This document shows, one piece after another, positions 7,218 to 16,590 of a stretch of DNA of 64,000 nt (its first letter is position 1; every line of letters begins with the position of its first letter). The notes under the pieces were generated by a model. It did no database searches. It was not told the origin of the DNA and saw only the letters and a program-made list of their open reading frames with translations. The stretch lies in contig JANLYQ010000060.1 of NCBI GenBank assembly GCA_031365725.1, positions 57,883 to 121,882 of the forward strand. Direction: 5' to 3'. Both the position numbers and the translations under genes were made by a program. The stretch comes from JANLYQ01 sp031365725. GTDB taxonomy: Bacteria > Actinomycetota > Actinomycetes > JACCUZ01.

Positions 7218-8786
7218 GTGTCCGCGTCCGTCGCCACTCACCCGTACGAAGCCACCCAGGCGGAGGTGATCGAGAAGGCGAAGCTGAAGAAGCATTTCGG
7301 CCGCTTCGACATCCTGTTCTTCCTGGTCTGCACGATTGTCGGTGTCGACACCATCGGCGCCGTCGCGTCCTACGGCGCCGAGGCCTTCACCTGGTTGATC
7401 GTCCTCGCGGTGCTGTTCTTCATCCCCTCCGCGCTGCTCTTCGCCGAGCTGGGCACGGCGTTCCCGGAGGAAGGTGGCGCCTACATCTGGACCCGCCTGG
7501 CCTTCGGTCGGCTGGCGGGCGCGGTCAACAACTTCCTCTACTGGGTGACCAACCCGGTCTGGCTGGGCGGCACGCTCGCCGTGCTGGCCGCCACCACGTT
7601 CGCGACGTTCTTCACCAGCAGCGACACCTTGAGCACACCGGCGTTCTACGCCTTCACCCTGGTCTTCGTCTGGGTGGGTGTGCTGTCCGCGATCCTGTCC
7701 TTCCGGGTCGGCAAGTGGATCCCCACGGTCGGTGCCTGGTCGCGCTTCGTGCTGCTCGGCTTCTTCACCTTCTCGGTCGTGGTCTACGCCGTGCAGCACG
7801 GAGTGCACGGCTTCGGGGCGTCAGACTTCGGGCCCACCTACTACGGGTTGGTCGGGCTGGTGCCGCTGCTGCTCTTCAACTTCGTCGGCTTCGAGCTGCC
7901 GAGCGCAGCCGGGGACGAGATGACCGACCCGCAGAAGGACGTGCCGTTCGCCATCTTCCGCAGCGCGATCCTCTCGATGCTGCTCTACGGCCTGCCAATC
8001 CTGGGCATCCTGCTCGTGCTGCCGACTTCGCAGATCACCGGCCTCGGCGGCTTCATCGACGCGATCAAGGCCGTGTTCACCGTCTATGGCGGAAGCGTCG
8101 GCAAGGGCGGCGCCGAGCTGACTGGAGCCGGAGCGTTCCTGGGTGGAATCGCCGCGATCCTGTTCATCCTCGCGCTGCTGTCCTCCGGCGTCACCTGGAT
8201 CATGGGGTCGGACCGGTCTTTGGCCGTGTCCGGCTACGACGGTGCCGCGCCGAGGTACTTCGGTGTCATCTCCGAGAAGTACGGCACCCCCGTGCGAGTG
8301 AACGTCTTCAGCGGTGTGCTCGCGACCGCAGTCCTCGTCATGGCGCACGAGATCACCGGTGGCAGCGCCCAGAAGCTTTTCACCACGGTGCTCACGCTGG
8401 CCATCTCGACCACCCTGGTGAGCTATCTCGGCATCTTCCCGGCGCTGGTCGTGCTCCGGCGCAAGCTGCCCGCGGTGGACCGCCCCTACCGCGCGCCGTA
8501 CGCCATGGGCCTCTCGATCCTGCTCACCCTGCTCATCCTCTTCAGTGTCGTGCAGATCTTCTTCCCCGGTGCCGGCGATCACTGGTTCGGCGCCGACTAC
8601 CGGCCTTCCGAGTGGAAGGCGAGCGAGAAGTGGTCCTACCTGGCCACCGAGATGGTGCCGCTGCTGGTGTTCATCGCGATGGGCGTCGTGTTCTGGGCGT
8701 CCGGTCGCAGCACCCGCGAGGCGCTGGCCGAGGGCGTCGGCACGAGCCCGATCGACGCCGTGCCCGGGGTCAGCTCGGCTGACTGA
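7218..8786 (+). CDS. APC-superfamily amino acid permease
   Basis: A 522-residue transporter with about 12 transmembrane helices. The N-terminal amphipathic stretch runs into FFLVCTIVGVDTIGAVASYG, and PEEGGAYIW is the conserved APC helix 2-3 loop. Start: GTG 7218 is preceded by GGAGG at 7207-7211 with a 6-base gap, which rules out the ATG at 7119. A TAGGCT hexamer about 50 bases upstream may be its promoter. It probably exchanges or imports amino acids or polyamines at the cytoplasmic membrane; the substrate cannot be assigned. It is divergent from the beta-propeller gene. Confidence 0.85.
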   Translation: MSASVATHPYEATQAEVIEKAKLKKHFGRFDILFFLVCTIVGVDTIGAVASYGAEAFTWLIVLAVLFFIPSALLFAELGTAFPEEGGAYIWTRLAFGRLAGAVNNFLYWVTNPVWLGGTLAVLAATTFATFFTSSDTLSTPAFYAFTLVFVWVGVLSAILSFRVGKWIPTVGAWSRFVLLGFFTFSVVVYAVQHGVHGFGASDFGPTYYGLVGLVPLLLFNFVGFELPSAAGDEMTDPQKDVPFAIFRSAILSMLLYGLPILGILLVLPTSQITGLGGFIDAIKAVFTVYGGSVGKGGAELTGAGAFLGGIAAILFILALLSSGVTWIMGSDRSLAVSGYDGAAPRYFGVISEKYGTPVRVNVFSGVLATAVLVMAHEITGGSAQKLFTTVLTLAISTTLVSYLGIFPALVVLRRKLPAVDRPYRAPYAMGLSILLTLLILFSVVQIFFPGAGDHWFGADYRPSEWKASEKWSYLATEMVPLLVFIAMGVVFWASGRSTREALAEGVGTSPIDAVPGVSSAD

Positions 8787-8808
8787 GGACGGGGTCAGAC
8801 GGCGGCGG

Positions 8809-9687
8809 TCAGACGAGGGCGGTCAGGATCTCCGGGGCGCCGGCGGTCACCAGCAGGGTGTGCTCGAACTGAGCCGACCGACGACGATCCTTGGTGACGA
8901 CCGTCCACCCGTCGTCCCACATGTCCCACTCCTCGGTGCCGAGGTTGAGCATCGGCTCGATCGTGAAGGTCATGCCCTCCTCGATGATGGTGTCGTGCCG
9001 CGGGTCGTCGTAGTGCGGAACGACCAGTCCGGAGTGGAACGCGGTGCCGATGCCGTGCCCGGTGAAGTCGCGGACGACGCCGTAACCGAAGCGGCGGGCG
9101 TAGGACTCGATGACGCGGCCGATGACGCTGATGGGCCGGCCGGGGCGCACCGCAGCGATCGCCCGACGCAGGGCCTCCTCGGTGCGTTCGACGAGCAGAC
9201 GGTCCTCCTCCGCGACGTCGCCGACGAGGAAGGTTGCATCGGTGTCGCCGTGCACGCCATCGAGGAAGGCGGTGATGTCGACGTTGACGATGTCCCCGTC
9301 GCGCAGGACGGTGCTGTCAGGGATGCCGTGGCAGACAACCTCGTTGACCGACGTGCACAGCGACTTCGGGAAGCCTCGGTAGCCCAGGGTGGAGGGATAG
9401 GCGCCATGGGCGACGAGGTAGTCGTGTCCGATGACGTCCAGCTCGTCGGTCGTCACACCGGGAGCCACCTTGCGGCCGACCTCGGCCAGGGCTTCCGCGG
9501 CGATCCGCCCGGCGACGCGCATCCGGCCAAACGTGTCGGCATCCTTGACCTCGGGCCCGGTGAAGCGCTCGGGTCGCGGCCGACCGACGTAGTCCGGACG
9601 CGCGATCGACGCCGGGACCTCTCGCATCGGCGAGATAGCTCCCGGGACCAGTGCGGCAGCGGGGCTCTGACCAGGTCGTGACGACAT
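8809..9687 (-). CDS. map: Methionine aminopeptidase, type I
   Basis: 292 residues. Removes the initiator Met from nascent proteins. Both metal Asp residues are in GDIVNVDITAFLDGVHGDTD, the metal His in FTGHGIGTAFHSG, and the two metal Glu residues in FTIEPML and SAQFEHTLLV. The N-terminal 35-residue extension, with no zinc finger, resembles other actinobacterial MetAPs. The ATG at 9687 is chosen because upstream sequence is not conserved and a TAGACT hexamer lies 8 bases upstream. It is convergent with the permease gene. Confidence 0.95.
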   Translation of the reverse strand: MSSRPGQSPAAALVPGAISPMREVPASIARPDYVGRPRPERFTGPEVKDADTFGRMRVAGRIAAEALAEVGRKVAPGVTTDELDVIGHDYLVAHGAYPSTLGYRGFPKSLCTSVNEVVCHGIPDSTVLRDGDIVNVDITAFLDGVHGDTDATFLVGDVAEEDRLLVERTEEALRRAIAAVRPGRPISVIGRVIESYARRFGYGVVRDFTGHGIGTAFHSGLVVPHYDDPRHDTIIEEGMTFTIEPMLNLGTEEWDMWDDGWTVVTKDRRRSAQFEHTLLVTAGAPEILTALV

Positions 9688-9755
9688 GGTGCAGGAGTCT
9701 AGTTTGCGGGCACGATGACGCAGGAGACGATGGCGGTGACGACGAGAGAGGCGAC

Positions 9756-9956
9756 GTGAGCGATATGGGCGACACGAGCGACGACGACGAGTACTACTAC
9801 TGCCTGCTGCACAAGACGGTCGAACAAGGTCAGTCCTGCGCCAACTCCGAGCGGCTCGGCCCCTACGCGACCGAGGCTGAGGCACGGGGTGCGATCGCCC
9901 AGGCGGCCGAGAAGACCGAGGCCTGGGACAACGACCCACGCTGGAAGGACGACTGA
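9756..9956 (+). CDS. Small conserved actinobacterial protein
   Basis: A 66-residue acidic protein with the pattern DDEYYYCLLHKTVEQG, a second Cys (SCANSERLGPY), and the ending TEAWDNDPRW. I recall this family as a conserved short protein of Actinobacteria of unknown function. The two Cys and one His could bind a metal. GTG 9756 has a GAGAGAGG ribosome-binding site 5 bases upstream; the reading from 9651 overlaps the divergent map promoter and is less likely. Confidence 0.75.
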   Translation: MSDMGDTSDDDEYYYCLLHKTVEQGQSCANSERLGPYATEAEARGAIAQAAEKTEAWDNDPRWKDD

Positions 9957-10005
9957 CCAGACGGCTGACCGGACGACTGCTCCAACGACACCGGTTCGTG
10001 ACGCA

Positions 10006-10041
10006 CGAGAGGGCCGACCGGAGACCCGGTCGGCCCTCTCG
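10006..10041. terminator. Bidirectional hairpin terminator
   Basis: A perfect 16-bp stem (CGAGAGGGCCGACCGG at 10006-10021 pairing with 10026-10041) and a four-base loop, sitting between convergent genes ending at 9956 and 10048. It lacks a long T-run, as is common in actinobacteria. Confidence 0.85.
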
Positions 10042-10047
10042 TTGTGA

Positions 10048-10434
10048 CTAGCGGCCGCGGGCAGCCGTCTTGCGGGCTGTCGTCTTTTTGGCGGCAGCCT
10101 TCTTCGTGGTCTTGCGGGCGGGTGCCTTCTTGGCAGCCGTCTTGCGCGCGGTCGTCTTCTTGGTCGTGGTCTTCTTGGCCGCGGACTTGCGCGCGGTGGT
10201 CTTCTTGGCCGCAGCCTTCTTCGCGGTCGTCTTCTTCGCGGCAGCCTTCTTGGTGGTCGTCTTGCGCGCGGTGGTCTTCTTCGCCGCAGCCTTCTTCGCG
10301 GTCGTCTTCTTGGCTGTCGACTTCTTCGCCGCAGCCTTCTTGGCAGTGGTGCGCTTCGCCGTCGTCGTCTTGCGGGCGGAGCTGGTTGCTGCGTGAGTCA
10401 CCTTCGCGGTGGTCTCGTCCTCTGTGGCCGGCAC
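10048..10434 (-). CDS. Lysine/alanine-rich histone H1-like protein
   Basis: About 128 residues made almost entirely of repeats of the type AAKKTTAKK, ARKTTTKK and AAKKTTARK, like the C-terminal tails of eukaryotic H1 and of actinobacterial HupB/HupS, but with no HU domain attached. It should bind and compact DNA non-specifically. The start chosen is GTG 10434, which has AGGAGG five bases upstream. A longer in-frame reading to GTG 10530 adds a 32-residue stretch beginning with CDKCWSH but has no ribosome-binding site. The repeat-rich DNA (10070-10380) is prone to recombination. Confidence 0.8.
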   Translation of the reverse strand: MPATEDETTAKVTHAATSSARKTTTAKRTTAKKAAAKKSTAKKTTAKKAAAKKTTARKTTTKKAAAKKTTAKKAAAKKTTARKSAAKKTTTKKTTARKTAAKKAPARKTTKKAAAKKTTARKTAARGR

Positions 10435-10658
10435 ACGTGCCTCCTGCGCTCGTCCGTCGTCCCCATGGCCGACGTGTTCACTCAGAAAGATCGCATCCTC
10501 TGCCACGTGTGACCAGCATTTGTCGCACACCAGTTTCTTGTGCCGCGAGCAGACATCTGTTGTCAGAAGCCGTTGTCATCGAACGGTTTCCACGTGCGGG
10601 CAGGAAAAACCGTTGCTGCACATGGGTTCTGTCTGCATGAACGACGACGTGGTGGTGC

Positions 10659-11273
10659 TCAACGACGAGGAGCGGGTCCGCTGACGCGGTCAAGAAATCG
10701 TGCAAGCCGATCGCGTGCACCGGTGCGTGTCGTGCTCTCTCCGGCCGCAACACTGACGAGATGTTGCACGCTGTCGATGTCGAGACCCCTCGGCATGGTG
10801 CGTGCGACAACAAGGTCTCGCGAGGCATCGGCAACGACAAGCCGGTCGTGGGCAAGTGCACCGAGCTCCTCGTCACCGTCGTCGATCGACAGGATCGTGG
10901 CACCCGAACGACGTGCGTCGGCAACGCGTTCGAGCAGCTGCTCGGGTGCAGCGTCGGGCGCGACGACGAACACCGTCTCGTCCTTGCGCGCGGCCTCGAG
11001 GCGCGCCATCGTCACAGCGAGGTGCGGCGGCGCATCGACCGGGGGAGCCCACCGCACCAGCGTCGGTGCGAGCTCGGCGATGCCCGTCAGACGTGACTCG
11101 TCGTCCAGGTGCGCGGCGAGGTGCCATGGCTCCTCCTCCGGTGTGCCGACCAGCAGCAGGCCGCCGCGGCTCGACGTCGAGCGCCGCATCGTCGAGGCAA
11201 AGCTGCGGGTGTGCGCGAGCCAGTCACTGTCGGCCAGCAGTTCGCGCAGAGCGGCTGCGCGGGAGGAGTCCAT
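10659..11273 (-). CDS. Conserved protein of unknown function
   Basis: A 204-residue soluble protein with no domain I can name. The ATG at 11273 starts MDSSRAAALRELL; the longer reading covers the panB intergenic region and is discarded. The chain looks like two alpha/beta units: LLLVGTPEEEPWHL and TVFVVAPDAAPEQL each resemble a strand-loop-helix, and ATILSIDDGDEELGALAHD resembles a nucleotide- or ligand-binding edge. It lies 42 bases downstream of panB on the same strand, so co-transcription with panB and nadE is possible. Confidence 0.65.
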   Translation of the reverse strand: MDSSRAAALRELLADSDWLAHTRSFASTMRRSTSSRGGLLLVGTPEEEPWHLAAHLDDESRLTGIAELAPTLVRWAPPVDAPPHLAVTMARLEAARKDETVFVVAPDAAPEQLLERVADARRSGATILSIDDGDEELGALAHDRLVVADASRDLVVARTMPRGLDIDSVQHLVSVAAGESTTRTGARDRLARFLDRVSGPAPRR

Positions 11274-11314
11274 CGCCCCATGCTGCCGCACGACGCAGTG
11301 GGTGGGTGCTCCGG

Positions 11315-12175
11315 TCAGTGGTAGGCGTGCTCCGGGCCGGGGTAGGTGCCGGCTGCCACATCGGCCGCAAAGGCCTGCGCGGCGGCGGTGAGGGTGCCGC
11401 GCAGGTCGGCGAACGTCTTGACGAACTTGGGCATCGGACCCGAACGCAGACCGGCCATGTCCTGCCACACCAGGACCTGGCCGTCGCAGTCGACCCCGGC
11501 GCCGATGCCGATGGTGGGGATCGTGAGCTCGGCGGTGATGCGCTTGGCGACGTCGGCCGGCACCATCTCGAGCACGACGGCGAACGCGCCCGCCTCCTGC
11601 AGTGCCAGTGCGTCGGCGACGAGCTCGTCGCCGGCCGCGCCGCGACCCTGCACGCGGTAGCCGCCGAGGCCGTGCTCGCTCTGCGGGGTGAAACCGATGT
11701 GCGCCATCACAGGAACACCCGCGGACACGACCGCGGCAACCTGTCCGGTGACGACGCGACCACCCTCGAGCTTGACGGCGTGGGCACCGCCTTCCTTCAT
11801 GAACCGCACCGAGGTCGCCAAGGCTTGTTCCGGCGAGGACTGATAGCTGCCGAAGGGCAGGTCGGCGACGACCAGTGCGGTGTGCGCACCGCGGGTCACC
11901 GCCCGCACCATCGGCAGCAGCTCGTCCACCGTCACCGGCAACGTGCTGTCGTAGCCCAAGACGTTGTTGGCCGCCGAGTCGCCGACGAGCAGCAGCGGGA
12001 TGCCGGCCTCGTCGAAGACGGCTGCGGTCATCTGGTCGTAGGACGTGAGCATCGCGAAGTGCTCACCGCGTTCCTTCATCGCACGCAGGTGGTGCACCCG
12101 CACGCGGTGTCGCGGGACGGGGGCAATGGCGGCGACGGGGGACGTCGGAGTTGTTGTGGACGCTGCCTCGGACAT
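11315..12175 (-). CDS. panB: 3-methyl-2-oxobutanoate hydroxymethyltransferase
   Basis: 286 residues. Transfers a hydroxymethyl group from 5,10-methylene-THF to ketoisovalerate, giving ketopantoate for pantothenate and CoA. The metal and substrate signatures are clear: MLTSYDQMTAAVFDEAG, LLVGDSAANNVLGYDSTLPVT, VADLPFGSY and AVKLEGG, plus GIGAGVDCDGQVLV near the end. A short Ala/Thr/Pro-rich N terminus precedes the barrel. It lies 18 bases downstream of nadE, likely one transcript. Confidence 0.95.
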   Translation of the reverse strand: MSEAASTTTPTSPVAAIAPVPRHRVRVHHLRAMKERGEHFAMLTSYDQMTAAVFDEAGIPLLLVGDSAANNVLGYDSTLPVTVDELLPMVRAVTRGAHTALVVADLPFGSYQSSPEQALATSVRFMKEGGAHAVKLEGGRVVTGQVAAVVSAGVPVMAHIGFTPQSEHGLGGYRVQGRGAAGDELVADALALQEAGAFAVVLEMVPADVAKRITAELTIPTIGIGAGVDCDGQVLVWQDMAGLRSGPMPKFVKTFADLRGTLTAAAQAFAADVAAGTYPGPEHAYH

Positions 12176-12193
12176 GCTGGACCTCCTGATGGG

Positions 12194-13867
12194 TCACTGC
12201 TCGGGTGCGTGCTCGCGCCAACGGTTGGTGATCGGCAACCGGCGGTCACGGCCGAACGCCTTGAACGAGATCTTCGGGCCCGGGGGGTACTGCCGTCGCT
12301 TGTACTCCGCGCGGTCGACCATCCGCAGCACCTTCTCCACCAGCGCCTGCTCGAAGCCGGCGGCCAGCAGCTCGCCCGACCCGCGGTCCTGCTCGACGTA
12401 GTCGTCGAGGATGTCGTCGAGCAGGTCGTACGGCGGCAACGAGTCGGTGTCGAGCTGGCCCGGGCGCAGCTCGGCGGAGGGCTCCTTGGTGATCGAGGCC
12501 TCCGGGATCGGCGGGGTCTCACCCCGGGAGGTGGCGTCGGCGTTGCGCCACCGCGACAGTGCCCAGACCGCGGTCTTGGGCAGGTCCTTGAGCGGCGCGA
12601 AGCCGCCCACAGCATCGCCGTACATGGTGGAGTAACCCACAGCGAGCTCACTCTTGTTTCCGGTCGCCAGCACGAGATGTCCGTGCTCGTTCGACAGCCC
12701 CATCAGCAGCATGCCCCGGACGCGGGCCTGCAGGTTCTCCTCCGACAGGCCGGTGAGGGTGACAGCAGCAAGGAAGCTCGCCACGATCGACGCGATCGGC
12801 ACGGTCGAGAAGACGAGGCCGGTGCGCTCTGCGAGGTCGGCGGCGTCGGAGCGAGAGTGGTCGGAGGAATAGCTGCTCGGCATCGACACGCCGTGGACGT
12901 GGGCCGCTCCCAGGGCGTCGCAGGCGATGGCGGCGGTCAACGCGGAGTCGATGCCGCCGGAGAGCCCCAGGATGACCGTGGCGAACGCGTTCTTGTGGAC
13001 GTAGTCGCGCAGCGCCGTGACCAAGGCGGTGTAGACCTCGCCGTCGTCGGCCAGCCGGGGCACGACCGGTCCCGATGGCGGAGCCGCGGCGGTGTCGAGG
13101 TCGACCGTCAGCAGCTCCTCGGTGAACTGTCCGGCGCGGGCGAGCACCGTGCCGTCGGCTGCGACGATGAGGGAGTCGCCGTCGAAGACCAGCTCGTCCT
13201 GCCCGCCGACCATGTTGACGTAGGCGAGGGCGCACCCCGCGTCGGCCGCTCGCCGTCGCACCAGCTCGAGCCGGACGTCGTCCTTGTTGCGCTCGTAGGG
13301 CGATCCGTTGATGACCAGCAGCAGATCGGCACCGGCTGCTCGGGTCTGCGCGACCGGCCCGCCCTCTTGCCAGATGTCCTCGCAGATGGCGAGGGCGACG
13401 TCGGCGCCGTTGACGCTCACCACCGTCGAGGACGTCCCGGGCACGAAGTAGCGGTACTCATCGAAGACGCCGTAGTTGGGCAGGTGGTGCTTGGCGTAGC
13501 GAGCGGTGACCGCGCCCGACTGCAGCACGGCGGCGGCGTTCTGCGGGGCCCCCTTCGGGGTGCCGAGCACGGGGGCCGTATCGGGTGCGCCGTCGAGGTA
13601 GCCGACCACGACCACGATCTCGCCGAGACCCTCGGCCGCGAGGCGCCCTGCGAGGGCGTCGAGCGCTTGTCGGGATGCCTCGACGAAGGACCGGCGCAGC
13701 GCGAGGTCCTCGACCGGATAGCCGGTCAGCACCATCTCGGGGAAGGCGACGAGGTGCGCCCCGGCGTCGGCCGCGCGCCGGGTCCACCCCACCACGAGCT
13801 CGGAGTTGCCGGCGAGGTCGCCGACGACGGGGTTGACCTGGGCGAGAGCGAGACGCAGCTGGGCCAC
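12194..13867 (-). CDS. nadE: Glutamine-dependent NAD+ synthetase
   Basis: 557 residues, two domains. Residues 1-265 form a nitrilase-fold glutaminase: catalytic Glu in FPEMVLTGYP, Lys in YAKHHLPNYG and Cys in LAICEDIW. Residues about 285-557 form the synthetase with the ATP-binding LGLSGGIDSALT P-loop. It amidates deamido-NAD+ using ammonia channelled from glutamine. It is of the shorter bacterial type rather than the roughly 680-residue mycobacterial form. The GTG start sits six bases downstream of a TAGGCT hexamer, indicating a leaderless mRNA. Confidence 0.95.
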   Translation of the reverse strand: MAQLRLALAQVNPVVGDLAGNSELVVGWTRRAADAGAHLVAFPEMVLTGYPVEDLALRRSFVEASRQALDALAGRLAAEGLGEIVVVVGYLDGAPDTAPVLGTPKGAPQNAAAVLQSGAVTARYAKHHLPNYGVFDEYRYFVPGTSSTVVSVNGADVALAICEDIWQEGGPVAQTRAAGADLLLVINGSPYERNKDDVRLELVRRRAADAGCALAYVNMVGGQDELVFDGDSLIVAADGTVLARAGQFTEELLTVDLDTAAAPPSGPVVPRLADDGEVYTALVTALRDYVHKNAFATVILGLSGGIDSALTAAIACDALGAAHVHGVSMPSSYSSDHSRSDAADLAERTGLVFSTVPIASIVASFLAAVTLTGLSEENLQARVRGMLLMGLSNEHGHLVLATGNKSELAVGYSTMYGDAVGGFAPLKDLPKTAVWALSRWRNADATSRGETPPIPEASITKEPSAELRPGQLDTDSLPPYDLLDDILDDYVEQDRGSGELLAAGFEQALVEKVLRMVDRAEYKRRQYPPGPKISFKAFGRDRRLPITNRWREHAPEQ

Positions 13868-13873
13868 CCACCG

Positions 13874-13879
13874 AGCCTA
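13874..13879 (-). promoter_or_regulatory. Leaderless -10 element of nadE
   Basis: TAGGCT with a six-base spacer to the GTG start of nadE; this places the transcription start at or next to the first base of the codon. Confidence 0.6.
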
Positions 13880-13908
13880 GTGACGCCGGATCGTGCGGGG
13901 GACTGCGG

Positions 13909-16476
13909 TCAGGCCCGCCCGATCCGGCGTACGTCGGGGTGCGCACCACCGGCACCGGCACCGGCACCGGCACCGGCCGCAGGAGGCTGCACCGGGCGCG
14001 CGTCGCCGGACGTGACCTCGGCGTCGGTCGCCTCGATGCGCAGGCGCGTGGCGTACGCCGCGAAGTGCTCGGAGAGCCAGCTGGTCATGGCCGTTGCCGG
14101 CATCGGCTTGGCCAGGTAGTAGCCCTGCACCAGGTCGCAGCCGAGCTCCTCGAGCACCCGCCATGCCGCAGCGTCCTCGACGCCTTCGGCGACGACGCGC
14201 AGGCCGAGGTCGTGCCCGAGCCCGATGACGGCCCGCACGATGGCGAGGTCGTCGCTGCGCTCGGCCAGATGAAGCACGAACGAGCGGTCGATCTTGACCT
14301 CGTGCACCGGCAGGCTGCGCAGCCGGGTGAGCGAGGAGTAGCCGGTGCCGAAGTCGTCGACCGAGACGAGCAGCCCCAGGTCGACGAGTCGGTCGAGGGC
14401 CCGCACGGCCCGCTCGGGTTCGGCCACGATCGCGCTCTCGGTGACCTCCAGCTTCAGCAGTGCGGCCGGCAGACCGGCTTGCACGAGCAGCCGGGCGACG
14501 GTGTCGGCGAGCTCCGGCTCGAGCAGGTTGCGCATGGAGACGTTGACGGCCATGAGCACCGGGGTGCCGGCCTCGCGCCACGCGACGCACTGCCGGATAG
14601 CGGTCTCGATCACGAAGCGGGTCAACGGCTTGATCAGACCGGTGTGCTCGGCTAGCGGGATGAACTCGTCGGGTGCGACGTTGCCCCACACCGGGTGCTT
14701 CCACCGGATCAGCGCCTCGACGCCGGTGACCTGACCGCTGCTCGGATCGGCCTGCGGCTGGTAGTGCAGCTCCAGTCCGCCGTCCTCGAGAGCGCGCGCC
14801 AGGTCACCGATCAGGGACAGGCGCCGCGAGCTGTAGGGGTCGCGCTCAGCGGAATAGCGCGCCACGCCGCTGTGCGAGCGCTTGGCGTCGTACATCGCGA
14901 CCTCTGCCCTGCGCAAGATCAGTGCGGCCGACGAGCCGTCCCGAGGCGTGGTGGCGATGCCGATCGAGGCCATCACGTCGATCGTCACCTCGCCGAGGTC
15001 GAAGGGGCGGGCCATGTCGCGGGTGATGCGCGCCACCATGCCCTCGACGTGCACGTCGTCGCCGCCGAGCAGCACGGCGAACTCGTCGCCACCGAGGCGG
15101 GCGACCACGGTCTCGTCCCGTTCGACCTGACGCAGCCGACGGCCGACCTCGCGCAGCAGCCGGTCGCCGACATCGTGCCCGAGGGTGTCGTTGACCTCCT
15201 TGAAGCGATCGACGTCCATCAGCAGGACCGCGGCCGAGCCGTCGGCAAGCAGCCGCTGCTCGAGCCGCAGCTGGAAGTGCAGGCGGTTCGGCAGCCCGGT
15301 CAGCGGGTCGTGCAAGGAGAGGTGCTCGGTCTCCTGTGCGGCGGCGCGGACGCGGGCGACCAGACCGGAGTTGGTGAGAGCGACGCTGGCGTGCCCGGCC
15401 AGCGCCTCGAAGAGCTTGAGGTCGTCCTTGTCGAAGGTGCTCATCGCGTCCAGGCGGTCGGTGACCACGAAGATGCCGGTGATCTCCCCTCCGTCGCGCA
15501 GCGGAGCGGCCATGCCGTCGTGGTGACCCTCGGCGCGCAGCAGGGCGTACGCCGTGTCTGTGCCACCGCGGGCCAGCAGGACCGGATCCCCGGTCAGCGC
15601 CCCGGCCCACCACGCGTCAGCATGGGGCTGGGCAAGCAGCACGGACGCCGTGGTGGCACGCAGCAGCTCGCACGCCTCGCCCCGGACCGTCTCCATGACG
15701 TTGCCCTCGGCCAGCGACCGGTCGACCGAGCGGGTGAAGCGGTAGAGGAGCTCGAGCCGCGCGTAGCGCAGACGCTGGACGTGGTAACCCCGGTAGAGCA
15801 GGAAGCTCAGGATTGCCAGCACACCGAGCAGTGCCAGTGCGGATGGTGCCTCCCGAAGTGACAGAACCGCGAGCAGCGCGAGGTCGGTCACCACAAATGT
15901 GCCCACGGCGGCTACGCCCAGAGTGCGGAGAAAGCCGCGAAGGTCCCATGAATCGGTCCGCAGGCTGATGATCGCAAACACCGCTGTCGCGCCCACGGCG
16001 TCTGCAGCCAGGACAGAGACAAGCACGACCAGCCACAACCGTGGCGACGTCTGTCCGGTCTGCAAGGAGAGAAGCGAAGACATCGAGGTGAAGGTCACCG
16101 TTGCGACAGCAACTTGCGCTGCGGCCGAGGCCACGTTGAAGACAAACTTGATCGGCTGGTTGCGCCGGATCACCGCCTGCTCGACCACGATTCCCACCAC
16201 CGCCGCCGTCACCAGGTGGCTGGTGGTCAGAAAGAGCAGCCCAAGCACCAAGGGCGCTTGGCTCAGCGTGAGGCTGTGGTTGTCGCGACCCACCGGCAGG
16301 TGCAGCGACACCACCGCAGTCAGGCAGAACAAGGCAGCCACTACCGGCCACCAGATGTGCGGCGTCAGAGCGGGGAGCTCTGGGTCGAGGTACCAGACGG
16401 CGCCTGCGCCGGCGGCGAGAAGCCCGCTGAGCAGCCAGATGAGGCTGTCAGTCGAGCTTCGCCAACGCTGTCTCAT
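13909..16476 (-). CDS. Membrane GAF-GGDEF-EAL cyclic-di-GMP protein
   Basis: 855 residues. About six transmembrane helices (residues 10-225) are followed by a GAF-like sensor (about 240-385), a GGDEF domain (about 400-560) and an EAL domain (about 570-820). The cyclase motif RLGGDEFAVLL is intact and so is the phosphodiesterase VEALIRWKHP, with DDFGTGYSSL and VAEGVED further on. Both activities are therefore chemically possible, and which dominates cannot be told. The C terminus ends in an Ala/Gly-rich run encoded by a CCGGCA tandem repeat near 13950-13980. It may sense membrane or redox state through the GAF domain. A second, differently built GGDEF-EAL gene is at 38040. Confidence 0.9.
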   Translation of the reverse strand: MRQRWRSSTDSLIWLLSGLLAAGAGAVWYLDPELPALTPHIWWPVVAALFCLTAVVSLHLPVGRDNHSLTLSQAPLVLGLLFLTTSHLVTAAVVGIVVEQAVIRRNQPIKFVFNVASAAAQVAVATVTFTSMSSLLSLQTGQTSPRLWLVVLVSVLAADAVGATAVFAIISLRTDSWDLRGFLRTLGVAAVGTFVVTDLALLAVLSLREAPSALALLGVLAILSFLLYRGYHVQRLRYARLELLYRFTRSVDRSLAEGNVMETVRGEACELLRATTASVLLAQPHADAWWAGALTGDPVLLARGGTDTAYALLRAEGHHDGMAAPLRDGGEITGIFVVTDRLDAMSTFDKDDLKLFEALAGHASVALTNSGLVARVRAAAQETEHLSLHDPLTGLPNRLHFQLRLEQRLLADGSAAVLLMDVDRFKEVNDTLGHDVGDRLLREVGRRLRQVERDETVVARLGGDEFAVLLGGDDVHVEGMVARITRDMARPFDLGEVTIDVMASIGIATTPRDGSSAALILRRAEVAMYDAKRSHSGVARYSAERDPYSSRRLSLIGDLARALEDGGLELHYQPQADPSSGQVTGVEALIRWKHPVWGNVAPDEFIPLAEHTGLIKPLTRFVIETAIRQCVAWREAGTPVLMAVNVSMRNLLEPELADTVARLLVQAGLPAALLKLEVTESAIVAEPERAVRALDRLVDLGLLVSVDDFGTGYSSLTRLRSLPVHEVKIDRSFVLHLAERSDDLAIVRAVIGLGHDLGLRVVAEGVEDAAAWRVLEELGCDLVQGYYLAKPMPATAMTSWLSEHFAAYATRLRIEATDAEVTSGDARPVQPPAAGAGAGAGAGGAHPDVRRIGRA

Positions 16477-16590
16477 GACACAAGTGTGCGGTACGTCAGC
16501 ACTCGGGGTGGCGGGACGTGACTGATGGCAGGTTTGTCCGGCCGAATGGATGACCGGCGTGCTGCGATTGCGCTAGAGGCGAGCCGGGCC

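Noticed and set aside
6573..7808. Minus-strand frame of 411 codons
   Set aside because: It overlaps the beta-propeller gene and the permease in shadow frames and has no domain pattern.
13950..13985. CCGGCA tandem repeats as a CRISPR or regulatory repeat
   Set aside because: Six-base units in phase with the reading frame encode an Ala/Gly run at the end of the GGDEF-EAL protein; there are no spacers.
10802..14119. Plus-strand open frame of 1105 codons
   Set aside because: It lies opposite panB and nadE, which have full catalytic motifs; the long frame results from high GC and is Arg/Gly/His-rich.
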